From Alnus glutinosa (lineage: Eukaryota > Streptophyta > Magnoliopsida > Fagales > Betulaceae): 64,000 nt of DNA. The translations under genes and the position numbers were made by a program. The DNA is taken from contig NC_084893.1 in the NCBI RefSeq assembly GCF_958979055.1, forward strand, positions 26,429,487-26,493,486. The letters run 5' to 3'. How positions within the stretch are numbered: the stretch's first letter is position 1; every line of letters starts with the position of its first letter. The notes under the pieces were generated by a model. The model ran no database searches, was not told where the DNA came from, and saw only the letters and a program-made list of their open reading frames with translations. Positions 11,640 to 24,661 of the stretch are shown here, piece by piece.

Positions 11640-12054
11640 GCAAAGCGAATCTCACAGCGTTGGGGGCTAAGGCAGTACTGATTTGGCAAGTCCCTCGCAC
11701 ACTCCATCATCTCTCGCATTTCCTCACCCTGGAGCTCACCTAGCTGCTACCTTACCACCTGCCTCAACCCCTCACATCGGCACTGCACGTCCATCCTCCT
11801 CACTGTTACTATAAATGCTGCAGCTGGTTGCCGTCTTCGTAACTCCTGAACTCGCATTGCTGCCTCATATACCGCTGGCAGTGCTTGGGGTTCTACTGAT
11901 GCTGAACCTGCTCGAGGCAACTCTCGCCTCACCTCTGCCGGTTCTCAAGGTCCTCGCCGACGTCCATGGTTGTTAAGGTGGTGTGGAAGGCAGTGGCATT
12001 CGCCACCAACAAAAGGGCTGCAAAAAGAGCTGCTAAGGTTGCGAGCTTGGCCAT
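11640..12054 (-). pseudogene. 2S albumin pseudogene, copy C (frameshifts, stop, lost CC)
   Basis: Full-length homology to the intact albumins, from the ATG at 12054 to a terminal TAA at 11640-11642. The signal peptide (start MAKLATLAALFAALLL) and propeptide read through to about 11930, then the frame shifts. A net loss of about 10 bp near 11800-11815 removes the paired-cysteine codons. An in-frame TAG replaces a Gln codon in the QVVRQ region (about 11748). The C-terminal RCEIR is still recognisable. The promoter keeps a TATAAAAA box (about 12130) and RY-type motifs. Several independent lesions mean no storage protein can be made. Confidence 0.88.
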
Positions 12055-12633
12055 TGTTATGATATGAAACACTTTAGTTGGAATATAATGCGAATGCTTT
12101 GATGAAACTCTATGGTGGGAATGGAGGGTTTTTATAGCGGATTTTGGGGTGTGCATGTAAAGTACGTGTAAAGAGTGATGCTCAAGCTGGTTTTGGCATT
12201 CTTTCGGGGTGGCTATGTGTGGTCTGCTGGCTGCGTTCATGCTTCCACGTACGTAGGTTTCCATGCAAATTAAATGCTGCCATAAACGTGTTTGTTCGAT
12301 CGCGGTTCTCAAATTTGTTCATGGAAAACGAAGTGAAGAAAGAATCATAAACATATTTTGGGCACGTCTCTTACTTTTATGATTGATTATGAATTAAAAC
12401 TAATTAATAGATACCGCAACTAGACGTACGTGATATTAACGATAGAATTGTGATATATTTGTACATCAGATTTTCGAATTGAATAGCACTGTCCTATATT
12501 CCACTGACAGTAAATTAAATGTATAAAAACTTTTATAAAGATGTGATTATTTAATATAGTTCACTAAATTTTAGGATTGTTCACAATTTACCCTATATAG
12601 CCGGACAGATTTTGGTCCCCTAGCCTCTTTGAA

Positions 12634-12648
12634 ATTAACTACGGTATA
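12634..12648 (+). other. Empty SINE target site
   Basis: attaactacggtata is present once here, in sequence otherwise paralogous to 3858-3992 and 5331-5473. The SINE found at those two places is absent. It marks the pre-insertion state and validates the SINE boundaries. Confidence 0.8.
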
Positions 12649-12766
12649 AAATTTAATTGATGATTGATAGGTTGGTTATTAATTAGTCTTTTGTTAAGAT
12701 ATATATTAATTAGGATGCATTTGGAATTGCAATGTTATTAAAATATATGCAATAAAATACAATGAA

Positions 12767-13002
12767 TCACTGGCCGGTCTTCTTCCTGTAAAGGTTAAGG
12801 GCCTTAATAATCTGCGAAAAGAAGGTCTCCAATATTCACAAGATCTAGAACAAGAGAATATAGAAACAAACACAGTAAGTTAATTATGCCTTACCAAATT
12901 TTTGTCATCAAGGGGAACTCCAGACACATTGGCTGACAAACGATCCCCAGTTTTTGATGGTGACATAGAGAACTTAATTATTACATCTCCTAGACTTATA
13001 AC
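12767..13002 (-). pseudogene. Unidentified gene fragment, two terminal exons
   Basis: On the minus strand two phase-0 exon-like blocks are joined by a plausible intron. Block 1 is 13002-12895: 36 codons, preceded by cttcctcag and followed by gtaagg, encoding a peptide beginning VISLGDVIIKFSMSP. Block 2 is 12811-12767, preceded by cgcag, encoding IIKALNLYRKKTGQ and a TGA. No upstream exons are visible before the next repeats, so this is probably the 3' end of a captured or truncated gene. I do not recognise the family. Codon-like composition stands out from the AT-rich surroundings. A chance ORF is possible but the paired splice sites argue against it. Confidence 0.5.
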
Positions 13003-13299
13003 CTGAGGAAGATCGAAAAGAGAACAAAATGTGACATTTGTGAAAGAACAAAAGACCAACCTGTGAAAAATAAAAGCAAACCCAAAGACATAAATTTGCA
13101 ATAAAAATGAGTTTAAAATAAGCTCAGTATTATCTGAGCAAGAGCATGCTGAAAATTCAAAAGTTTAGGCATGTAGAACAATACTGATCATATTTTATTT
13201 CAGTATAAAAAAAGTAATAGAATTTATATTCCGTTGTGGATTATATATATTTATAACCACATTGTTATTTTTTTTTTCTCTTTTTTAAAAACTAGCGGC

Positions 13300-13455
13300 G
13301 TAAAAGTCTCTAATTTGACAAATCTCAAATAAATTTGATAAATAGGAGATTTTTTTTTTTTTTTTTGAAACAAATAACAATTTGTGAGAGTTTCCTTTCA
13401 CAAACTAATGACAATGATTATTATGTGTCAATAATGTTCATGTTTACGTTTCCTA

Positions 13456-13509
<54 letters not shown>

Positions 13510-13712
13510 ATCAAACAGAAGAGTTATGATGTTGAGCACTTGAGCCCACATGGTTGCTACTCTGCCTCATTGCTTCTCTTTTTAAGAACAATTCAAAGAG
13601 CTGAGTCATAAACTAATAATAAATTCCACCCAATGAAATATGGATAATGGACTTCTCCTCAAAAATAATAAATAAGGACATATTTCTTTCAAACTACCAT
13701 TTATTTGTCAAT
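13300..13712 (+). repeat. Left arm of a long inverted repeat
   Basis: Reads as the reverse complement of about 32790-33145, including the (CT)n/(GA)n tract and the phrase cataaactaataataaattcc. The arm continues at 26176-26435 after the Copia insertion, where it matches 32520-32790 inverted. The unit is probably an unclassified mobile element present in two orientations. Confidence 0.8.
13459..13507 (+). repeat. (CT)n microsatellite
   Basis: About 49 bp of uninterrupted tc repeats. The inverted copy of this region near 32967-32980 holds a much shorter (ga)n, so the tract has expanded here or contracted there. Confidence 0.95.
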
Positions 13713-13890
13713 TATTAGATCAAATATATCTTTATCTTCTGATAAAGATAAATCTGTCTAGATTTAAAAGGATTTGTTTTATCCTATTATCTAGGCTAAA
13801 AGTTGTTTAGCTTATCCTATTATCTAGGGTAGAAGTTGTATAGCGTTAGGTTTATAATTCTCTGCTATTGATAAGCTTAAATGATAAAGC

Positions 13891-16800
13891 TGTAATACCC
13901 CAGATTTTAAGACAAGGTGTTTTAAATAGAATTTAAGATCTATGGCGATCAATTCACACTTTTAATTGCTTGATCGACATTATTCTGATAAATTGCATCT
14001 TTATGTGCTATCTGTTTCAAAACCTAAATATTTAGTAAATTGATTGGAATAATAATATCTCTAATATTATTATACGAGAATATTTTGTAGAATAATATTA
14101 TTAATATATAATATTATTTTGAAATAATTATTGTACAAGATATTATTTTATTTTGTATAATAATATTATCCGTATAATAATGTTATTTAAAAATTAACAT
14201 TATTTATGAAACGAATTAGATTCAAAACAGGTTTAAAATTATATTCTAATGACTTATTAAATGGTAAAGACCCGATATAAAAATATTCAGAAAATATTTT
14301 ATATACAGATTAATTGAATCTGCAGATTAGTCGAATCTGCGGGTTAATTGAATCTGGGTGAAGGAATCTATTGCGTAATCTCTGTGCGTCATCTCTTGTG
14401 AATCACCCTTGCTGCCCACGGATTCTCTTCTATAAATCCGAACTCCCATCTTCATCAGAAACAGGCACCTCTCAGTAAAAATTCAGTGGGTTTCTTCTTC
14501 CTTCTTTTATTTTTTTCTCCTATTTCCTCTGTTATGTTCTTTCTTTTTTGTTCTTCATCCGAAACACAGAGAGAGAGGGAAGCCAACTGAGGGAGAGAAA
14601 CCCAGTTGTTCTTTTTATTTCTTCTTCTTTCCCTTTCTTTCTTTTCCCTCTTCCCCTCCTTGTTCTTCCTGTTCTTCTCCCAAAAGAGAACAGAGAAGCC
14701 GAGAGAAAGAGATAGCCCGAGAGTGAGAGAAAGAGAGGCCGAAACAGAGGGAGAGAGAGAATCAGAGAGAGAAGAGACGCCGATCGTGAGAGGGAGAGAG
14801 ACCGGAGCTGAGAGTGAAACCGGGAGAAGCCCGGAGAAGACCCGACCGGTGGCCGAGCTTCCGGTGGAGCCAATGAACCCAACGGACCCAGAAGGATCCG
14901 AAACCCAGAACCCAGCAAAAACCCGACCCTCCAACGACCTATGACCCAACAAACCCATGACCCGAACCTCTTCTTTTTCTGCTTCTTCTTCTTTCCTCCT
15001 TGTCTGGTCGAAACAGAGAGAAGAGAGATCGGGAGAGCAGAGAGGGGGAGAGTGTACCGCCGGAGATGAGACCCAGACCCGGTCCTTGTTTGGGTCGTCG
15101 CCAATGGGCCAGAGGACGCAATTCCGGTGGCCTGAAGCATGATTTCCGACGATCCTTCGTTGAATTTCTAATGGATTTTCACAGAAAATCCTCAAGGTAA
15201 TTTATGATGAATTATCGTAATTCTATTTCGAAATTGTTATGGGTTTATTTTGATTTACGGGTTATTGTTGATTTGTTGGGGTTTTCTCTGATATTAGTTG
15301 ATTTCCCGGTTGTGTGGTGTTTGGTTGGTTATGGGTATTTCGTGTAGCCTCTTTCCCTTGTTTTTGACTAGTCGATTAAGGTTTGGTGTGAAGGCTTTGG
15401 GTGTTTTTCAGAGGGGTAGATTCACGATTTTGGTTGTGTGGGTGTTACGGTCGAGCCAGGATTGTAGATGTTTTGTTGGTTCTCTCCTCTGTTCTGGTTA
15501 TTGGTGTCCAGCCAGTGGGAGTGTGCTCTAGCCCTGTGTTCCCTGTCAGCCAATTTCCACATTGTGTTGAACTGATTGTGTGTATTTTTGAGTAGAAGCC
15601 GTGTGTGTGTGTGTGGTATTTTTCCCCGGTCCCGGCCACTGTGTTTTGGTGTGTTTCGGTTTTGTAGCCTTTTAGCCAATTCTGGATTTGGGGATTATTA
15701 CTGGGTATTTCATGTGGGTAATTTTCTTTTGAGGTTTTGGAAGTCTAGATGTATCCCCTGTTTTGTGATTTGGACCAGTTGAGGATGATTTTTGAAATGG
15801 GATTTTTGTGAGTAGGTAGTGGTCATGCTGGCCGAGTAGTGTTGGTATGTAGGTTGGAATGTTTCATTATTTGATGGTTAGTTTTTGAATGAGGTTTTGT
15901 TAACTAAACTTTATAAGGATTTTTAATATGGATATAAAAGTGGCAAATGAGATGTTTGGAAAAGAGAACTGATACTAATATCCTATATATATAAATATAT
16001 ATTTATTGCAGAAAAATGAGCCATTATGAGAACTGCACCAAAAGGCTGTAAGTATCTCTATACTTACTGAGGACGAAGCTGGTGGATTTTTCCATGATAT
16101 TGTGTTTACTGCTTTATTTATTTGTTTGCGCATGTGATCTTACATGTTTTCTATTTTTAACTAAAATGGTTAATAACAAAGCTGGTATGCAGCGGGGGGG
16201 TGATGGCTGCCAGTGGAACCTTTGGCTTCCGTGACACTTAATTAAATAAACGGGTTATGACCTTTGGCTCATAGTCTGCTGGGACCTTTGGATTCCAGTA
16301 ACAAACTAATAAATGTGAGAGTTGGCTAATATAGCTGGGGTGTTGATGGTATTGCCAACTGGGACCGTTGGCTCCCGTGACACGCTAATCCGGACCGTTG
16401 GTTCCTTCACGAGAGGAGTGCATAAAATTGATAATTAAGCCTTGCATTTAAAACTGTCATATTACTGTTTTATGGTTAGGTATACATTTAATATATGACT
16501 GTGATTGACTACCACGGTTTATATATTGCGTATATACGTGACTATAAAACCATATTTGCATTATGTGGTATTTATTAAATAAATCAGCATTCATATTATT
16601 ATGGGAAACAGTGGACTCACTTAGGTTGTTTTGTGTTTTTATTTCTATATATATATATATATACATTGGTGCAGGTCTATAGACAAAGACTAGAGCTCGA
16701 GTGGTCTTCAAGTTAAAGATACATAGTTCGTATTGTGTTTGTAGTCTTCTGTGTTTACAGCATTTTATGTTGACAAGATTGCTAATAATTTTCATGTATA

Positions 16801-17020
16801 TTCTTGTGTCACTATGGACACATGTTTCCATGTATTTGTTCTAAGTATTTTCTAATGAATGTCTAGAGGTATTTAATTTAAAAGCTCTGATGTGTTATTT
16901 AATCCAAGTCTGTTGGATAAATTATATTCCGCTACCAATTTATAACTCTGATGTTGTAGTAATGTCACGTGAAAATCGAAATTTTCACTTACGCCTTTTT
17001 GTAAAAGGCGGGCCATTACA
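13891..17020 (+). repeat. 5' LTR of the LARD-like element (3130 bp)
   Basis: Near-identical to the 3' LTR. The one difference I noticed is a 2 bp change in the (ta)n tract near 16655. A TATA-like tctataaatcc at about 14430 suggests a start of transcription near 14460. The region 14455-15195 is purine/pyrimidine-biased and gives long ORFs on both strands. I do not regard these as genes. Five degenerate copies of a GACC(T/G)TTGG motif lie at about 16214-16413. Confidence 0.93.
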
Positions 17021-20000
17021 GAGTGGTATCAGAGCAGTTTGCTCTGAGGACCTTAAGACTTGACCTTAGAAGTTTAGAAATAACACAAGAGCTATAAGTA
17101 TAAATCATTTTTCTAAAAAAATATTTTGTGTGAATTTTGATATTGTGTGATGTATGCTTGTGTATGCTTCCATCCTTGATGATGTATGAATATATGCTTT
17201 TCAATATCTTGTACTATATTGGAAAACATATTAATTTGATTTGCATACTAAGGGAAAATTTTACTAAATATGAAACTACTTTTATTAAGAAATGATTTTG
17301 AAATGAGGAAAATGTTTTAAGGATATACTTTCCACATTTATTCCCTTGATTGCTTAACAAAAATAATGTTTTGATGCTATGAAAACATCTTAAAAAGTTT
17401 GTAAAAATAACAAATACGTGCATATTTGTATTTTTGTTAAAAATAAAAAAAATAAAAAAATTTGTATCTGGATGAAAAATACTCTTTTATGTACTACTAA
17501 TATGGTTCAAAAAGATTTTGAAATAGAGTTTTATGAAAACAAAGGAGTTAATATGAAGAAGCTTTTAAAATATATATATGGCACATAGTACCACTTTTGA
17601 TTTCATTTATAAAAAAATGTCATCAATTTCTCATATATGACCTCGAGTTTAAAATCTATTATTTTATAAATATTGAATGGATATTGTGAGTTTATTTGAT
17701 CTATCTACAAAGCTCATAGATAGATGATGGTATTGACATTTGATAAGCATTAATGTAGAGTAAACATTCTGTTATCAAGGTTTAATAGATTTAGATGTCT
17801 TAGTGCAGAGATCTCTCACCCTAATGACGATCCGAGTATAAGATGGATAAGACACTTGAGGTATGTGAATAGAAGTAATTTCATGATTAAGATGATTTGA
17901 TATCTAGTATTATCTTGAGGTATAATCATGAAATATTTTTGGAGATATAGAATTCAAATGCTCAATACTTTGACAGAACTTATGGATATTAAGTTGGTAA
18001 ATTTATTAAGCACTTTGCTAATAATTTTGTGTTTTGGAAATAATATTTTCTTGTGACCATAATAAGGATAACCTGAGAATCAAAAGATAATTTTGAGGCT
18101 TTGAGGTCTATCCGATTAACCCTAGAATGTAAGAAAAGATATGTTGTGACTATGAGTATCTATTATTCCAGATCTGGTATCTTTTGAAGATAGGTGTATA
18201 TATTATAGATTGCTGATTTATCTATATTTGAGGAAGTTAGTTGATCAAATGATTTGATGATATTGGAGAGATTATCTTCCTATGCATCTGATGGATTTTG
18301 GAAAAGATGATATATTGATGTATCGTTGAGGTTTTCAAGAGTTTAAGTTAAGAATTAAATATGTGATTTATTTGTTCTCTTAGAAACCCTTGCTTGATGG
18401 ACATACATGTTAATTATTAGAGTAGCGCAGCGGAAGCATGGTGGGTTGCATTATTAAATTAGATTGATATTTGGAATCTAATCTAATGACTTTCGAGGAT
18501 AATAATATTTATGTAGGGATAATGAGAAGATCATGGTACTATATAAAGAAATAAGGAAATAGAGGTTTGAGAGATTATGATGATTTTATAAGACCATACT
18601 ATTTCCTCTCACATCTTTGATAAGATTGATTATATGTGATTTGGGTAATGCAATGAACTCACAATAGGAGGCCGCAATACTTCGAGGTATGGATTATTGA
18701 TCATTCAGGTATTTTAGATTTACATTGCTAAAGATTTGGTAAAAATCATGGTATATGCTACCCAAGAGGATATTTGGATCCGCGGATTTTGAAGTCATAC
18801 AGGCAATGGGTTGCTGATTTAAATTTTGAGATAGAAATTTTGTAATTAATCATTTGAAGAGATATTGATATCCAAGCCTTTCCTTTTGAGGTATAGATTG
18901 ATATACGTGGCATATGTTTTGCTTTGAGTCCTTAGTCCTACGAGATAGTAAGATGATAGGTCTCATTTTATAACTGACATTGTTTTTCTTTCCTATCACT
19001 TTAATGGTTGATTGGTTATCCTTGCCACTGTGTTTGTCTGATTGACTAATTGATTGTTCTTCGCCACAATTGAACAACGATGACAAGGAGAATAACGTCA
19101 ACAAAAGGCATGCAACGTTCGGAACCAAGAAGGATTTTTCACACCATTGTTGGATAATGGAAACCCTTACGTCTTGATAAGCCGCGCCTTGAAAAGGGTG
19201 ATCTTGTCTTAATCGTTGCAAACACAAACCAATGGGTTAAAGACTAGTCTAAAGAAACATCAAAAGGAAGCAATGGCCAGCAAGATCAGAATCACGCATA
19301 CTCACGCTCACACCAAGAAGACTAAAAGTTGATACGAGGCAAGATTGCTATTGGTTAAGCGTACAAGGTAAGTATGTAAACCCTCTTGGTTATATTTTAA
19401 AATTGAGTAGAGCTAGTACTCAACTTTTTGGATTAAGAATTTATATTCTTAAGAAGTACAGTATTAGCATGATAGCCTTATTCATATAGGGTTAGTACTC
19501 ACCAAGACTAATATATATATATATTGAGCTATGAAGTTGGTTCATTTTTAGAACTCCTGATTTCCAGTTTTAGTTATGATAAGCTTGAGGATGAGTTAAC
19601 ATTTATTTTGATGATTTTGAATTGATGCTTAGCCATACTGATGAGTTTAAGTTGCTTTGGCTACTGAGATGTGATTATGATATTTATGAATCTTAGCCAA
19701 ATGCATGGAGGAATTTCATGGTGATATTTTAGATGATCTGAGATAGATTTTAATTGAGGATTTGCAAATTGATTTTTGATGGGCTAAACTTGAGGATTTT
19801 CAAAGATTAAATATTGTATTCGCCAAATATTGGAGACTTGATGATGAGTTGATATTATTGGAGTAATCTTTAATTTCGAAATTGAGATATGATTCGAGTT
19901 ACGGAAAGGATTTTGATGACCTAGTAGAAGAACTTAAGTGTTTTATATTGGAAATAAATCCATTCTTGAAGTTCATTCGGATAGAAATTTTGTTTATGGA

Positions 20001-20646
20001 TTTATATTTTGGAATCATGATAGAATGATTATGACGACATGGAGACTAGGTTATGATATACCGCTAATATCGATGCCCAGTTGAAATTTAAGAAAGTGAG
20101 AAATGCTACGTGGTAAATGAAGGAAGATTGTTTCTAAATCAGGTAACTGATTTTGATGTTTGATGTGATACCTTATTGGTTTTGGAATGACTGATTCCTT
20201 GAATTGTCTGTTAAGTGAATGTTTGTTTACTAGCTGATCCATATCGAGGTTAAACCTTGCAATGGAATGCAAGGAGGGTGTTTAAATTATAAATTGAGGT
20301 CTATGGACTAATTTGAAGATAGAATTAAGAGACATTATTTTCTTACACCCTTTTTGTGGATAAAGAGGAGCAAGAATTAATTGAATAAGGGTTATTTGTG
20401 GCCTTACACCCCAGTTAAGAATATTATGAATTTTAAAGATAGTGGTGATTGCATAGATCAAAATACTTATGGACTAATACAATCTGAGTTCGAGGTAAAC
20501 TTGGTGATGTATGACAATTTGATTCATCGGACAAAAAGAGAAATACCTTAGTTCCCCTCTAAACCGCACTTGTGAATGATTGAGGTAAGTGATGCCTTGA
20601 TTCGAAATTCTTGCTTAACGTGATCTATTATCATGATATGATTTAT

Positions 20647-20691
<45 letters not shown>

Positions 20692-21292
20692 TCCGAAGAA
20701 TTAAGGACTAATTCTTATTTGAGGAATAGAAATAATTAGACCGGATTTATGTTAAAGGATTTTCTAATGGAAAGAAATTCCGACCCCTAAGGAATAACTA
20801 AAGGACGAACCTTTAAACGAGACGTTGGACTTTGAATAAGATTCTTCCCTAGGATTGGGAGCTGGAATTTCAATAACGTAAGATGGAACTTTAACAATAA
20901 GAGATAAGATGAGATTCTAGCATATTACTTGAGATATTTGGAAATACAATGATCTGATCAGGTACTACTAATACGGACAAACAAAGTAGATGGAGGTCTA
21001 CGATAAGAGCAGACCTTTACATTAAAGCAGAGAAATGGAAATGGAAATGATGTGGATGGTGAAGGTCAGATAGAAGATCATATAAGTTAAGATGTTATGA
21101 CAAGATATTCATTATTATTCATTCCTTATAACACTTTTATGTAGTGACTGTTAGAGTAATTTATGTTCAACAATTAAGTTTTCTGTCTTAAAATCTGACC
21201 CTTGACTTTAGATTTAGAAACCTAAATCTTTGTTAAGGAAAACTTTATAGTTTTCGAATTTCGAGGACGAAATTCTGTTAAGGGGGGAGGGA
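17021..21292. other. Non-coding interior of the LARD-like element
   Basis: AT-rich, without sustained reading frames on either strand. Only the primer site at the left, the poly-T run (20648-20689) and the polypurine tract at the right can be assigned. It must use proteins from another element if it still moves. Confidence 0.75.
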
Positions 21293-24200
21293 TGTAATAC
21301 CCCAGATTTTAAGACAAGGTGTTTTAAATAGAATTTAAGATCTATGGCGATCAATTCACACTTTTAATTGCTTGATCGACATTATTCTGATAAATTGCAT
21401 CTTTATGTGCTATCTGTTTCAAAACCTAAATATTTAGTAAATTGATTGGAATAATAATATCTCTAATATTATTATACGAGAATATTTTGTAGAATAATAT
21501 TATTAATATATAATATTATTTTGAAATAATTATTGTACAAGATATTATTTTATTTTGTATAATAATATTATCCGTATAATAATGTTATTTAAAAATTAAC
21601 ATTATTTATGAAACGAATTAGATTCAAAACAGGTTTAAAATTATATTCTAATGACTTATTAAATGGTAAAGACCCGATATAAAAATATTCAGAAAATATT
21701 TTATATACAGATTAATTGAATCTGCAGATTAGTCGAATCTGCGGGTTAATTGAATCTGGGTGAAGGAATCTATTGCGTAATCTCTGTGCGTCATCTCTTG
21801 TGAATCACCCTTGCTGCCCACGGATTCTCTTCTATAAATCCGAACTCCCATCTTCATCAGAAACAGGCACCTCTCAGTAAAAATTCAGTGGGTTTCTTCT
21901 TCCTTCTTTTATTTTTTTCTCCTATTTCCTCTGTTATGTTCTTTCTTTTTTGTTCTTCATCCGAAACACAGAGAGAGAGGGAAGCCAACTGAGGGAGAGA
22001 AACCCAGTTGTTCTTTTTATTTCTTCTTCTTTCCCTTTCTTTCTTTTCCCTCTTCCCCTCCTTGTTCTTCCTGTTCTTCTCCCAAAAGAGAACAGAGAAG
22101 CCGAGAGAAAGAGATAGCCCGAGAGTGAGAGAAAGAGAGGCCGAAACAGAGGGAGAGAGAGAATCAGAGAGAGAAGAGACGCCGATCGTGAGAGGGAGAG
22201 AGACCGGAGCTGAGAGTGAAACCGGGAGAAGCCCGGAGAAGACCCGACCGGTGGCCGAGCTTCCGGTGGAGCCAATGAACCCAACGGACCCAGAAGGATC
22301 CGAAACCCAGAACCCAGCAAAAACCCGACCCTCCAACGACCTATGACCCAACAAACCCATGACCCGAACCTCTTCTTTTTCTGCTTCTTCTTCTTTCCTC
22401 CTTGTCTGGTCGAAACAGAGAGAAGAGAGATCGGGAGAGCAGAGAGGGGGAGAGTGTACCGCCGGAGATGAGACCCAGACCCGGTCCTTGTTTGGGTCGT
22501 CGCCAATGGGCCAGAGGACGCAATTCCGGTGGCCTGAAGCATGATTTCCGACGATCCTTCGTTGAATTTCTAATGGATTTTCACAGAAAATCCTCAAGGT
22601 AATTTATGATGAATTATCGTAATTCTATTTCGAAATTGTTATGGGTTTATTTTGATTTACGGGTTATTGTTGATTTGTTGGGGTTTTCTCTGATATTAGT
22701 TGATTTCCCGGTTGTGTGGTGTTTGGTTGGTTATGGGTATTTCGTGTAGCCTCTTTCCCTTGTTTTTGACTAGTCGATTAAGGTTTGGTGTGAAGGCTTT
22801 GGGTGTTTTTCAGAGGGGTAGATTCACGATTTTGGTTGTGTGGGTGTTACGGTCGAGCCAGGATTGTAGATGTTTTGTTGGTTCTCTCCTCTGTTCTGGT
22901 TATTGGTGTCCAGCCAGTGGGAGTGTGCTCTAGCCCTGTGTTCCCTGTCAGCCAATTTCCACATTGTGTTGAACTGATTGTGTGTATTTTTGAGTAGAAG
23001 CCGTGTGTGTGTGTGTGGTATTTTTCCCCGGTCCCGGCCACTGTGTTTTGGTGTGTTTCGGTTTTGTAGCCTTTTAGCCAATTCTGGATTTGGGGATTAT
23101 TACTGGGTATTTCATGTGGGTAATTTTCTTTTGAGGTTTTGGAAGTCTAGATGTATCCCCTGTTTTGTGATTTGGACCAGTTGAGGATGATTTTTGAAAT
23201 GGGATTTTTGTGAGTAGGTAGTGGTCATGCTGGCCGAGTAGTGTTGGTATGTAGGTTGGAATGTTTCATTATTTGATGGTTAGTTTTTGAATGAGGTTTT
23301 GTTAACTAAACTTTATAAGGATTTTTAATATGGATATAAAAGTGGCAAATGAGATGTTTGGAAAAGAGAACTGATACTAATATCCTATATATATAAATAT
23401 ATATTTATTGCAGAAAAATGAGCCATTATGAGAACTGCACCAAAAGGCTGTAAGTATCTCTATACTTACTGAGGACGAAGCTGGTGGATTTTTCCATGAT
23501 ATTGTGTTTACTGCTTTATTTATTTGTTTGCGCATGTGATCTTACATGTTTTCTATTTTTAACTAAAATGGTTAATAACAAAGCTGGTATGCAGCGGGGG
23601 GGTGATGGCTGCCAGTGGAACCTTTGGCTTCCGTGACACTTAATTAAATAAACGGGTTATGACCTTTGGCTCATAGTCTGCTGGGACCTTTGGATTCCAG
23701 TAACAAACTAATAAATGTGAGAGTTGGCTAATATAGCTGGGGTGTTGATGGTATTGCCAACTGGGACCGTTGGCTCCCGTGACACGCTAATCCGGACCGT
23801 TGGTTCCTTCACGAGAGGAGTGCATAAAATTGATAATTAAGCCTTGCATTTAAAACTGTCATATTACTGTTTTATGGTTAGGTATACATTTAATATATGA
23901 CTGTGATTGACTACCACGGTTTATATATTGCGTATATACGTGACTATAAAACCATATTTGCATTATGTGGTATTTATTAAATAAATCAGCATTCATATTA
24001 TTATGGGAAACAGTGGACTCACTTAGGTTGTTTTGTGTTTTTATTTCTATATATATATATATACATTGGTGCAGGTCTATAGACAAAGACTAGAGCTCGA
24101 GTGGTCTTCAAGTTAAAGATACATAGTTCGTATTGTGTTTGTAGTCTTCTGTGTTTACAGCATTTTATGTTGACAAGATTGCTAATAATTTTCATGTATA

Positions 24201-24420
24201 TTCTTGTGTCACTATGGACACATGTTTCCATGTATTTGTTCTAAGTATTTTCTAATGAATGTCTAGAGGTATTTAATTTAAAAGCTCTGATGTGTTATTT
24301 AATCCAAGTCTGTTGGATAAATTATATTCCGCTACCAATTTATAACTCTGATGTTGTAGTAATGTCACGTGAAAATCGAAATTTTCACTTACGCCTTTTT
24401 GTAAAAGGCGGGCCATTACA
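21293..24420 (+). repeat. 3' LTR of the LARD-like element (3128 bp)
   Basis: Copy of 13891-17020 at a constant offset of 7402 until the (ta)n tract, where it is 2 bp shorter. Near-identity of the two LTRs over 3.1 kb implies a recent insertion. Confidence 0.93.
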
Positions 24421-24661
24421 AAAGCTTAATCTCAAATCTTGTACAGTCCTACTAAAGGACTAACACTATTGTTCTTATATATAGAACTCACTGCCCTACG
24501 GTTGAAGTAGGCAATCAATCAAAACTACTCTAAATTCTATATAGTATCAGAGCCAACCAAGACTAACGTCTATGACTATTCCAACTCCTAAAACCGACTC
24601 CTCCACCCTAACCTCACCCCTCTCTCTATCCTTACCCCCTCTGCACCACCAACACAACTTC

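Larger units (their letters stand above)
13891..24420 (+). mobile_element. Young LARD-like non-autonomous LTR element (10.5 kb)
   Basis: LTRs 13891-17020 and 21293-24420 start TGTAATACCCC and end GGCCATTACA. The 5 bp target duplication aaagc is at 13886-13890 and 24421-24425. The primer site tggtatcagagc (17024-17035) matches the Met tRNA type and the polypurine tract aaggggggaggga is at 21280-21292. The 4.27 kb interior (17021-21292) has no ORF above about 125 codons and no gag or pol motif I can recognise. The tail tcgaggacgaaattctg before the tract resembles Gypsy chromovirus ends, so a Gypsy partner is inferred. A 42 bp poly-T sits at 20648-20689. Confidence 0.93.

Noticed and set aside
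14455..15195. 246-codon minus-strand ORF, identical at 21857-22597
   Set aside because: It lies within both LTRs of one young element in purine/pyrimidine-biased sequence that opens several frames on both strands. Identity reflects recent insertion, not selection. The peptide is Ser/Leu and Lys/Arg low complexity.
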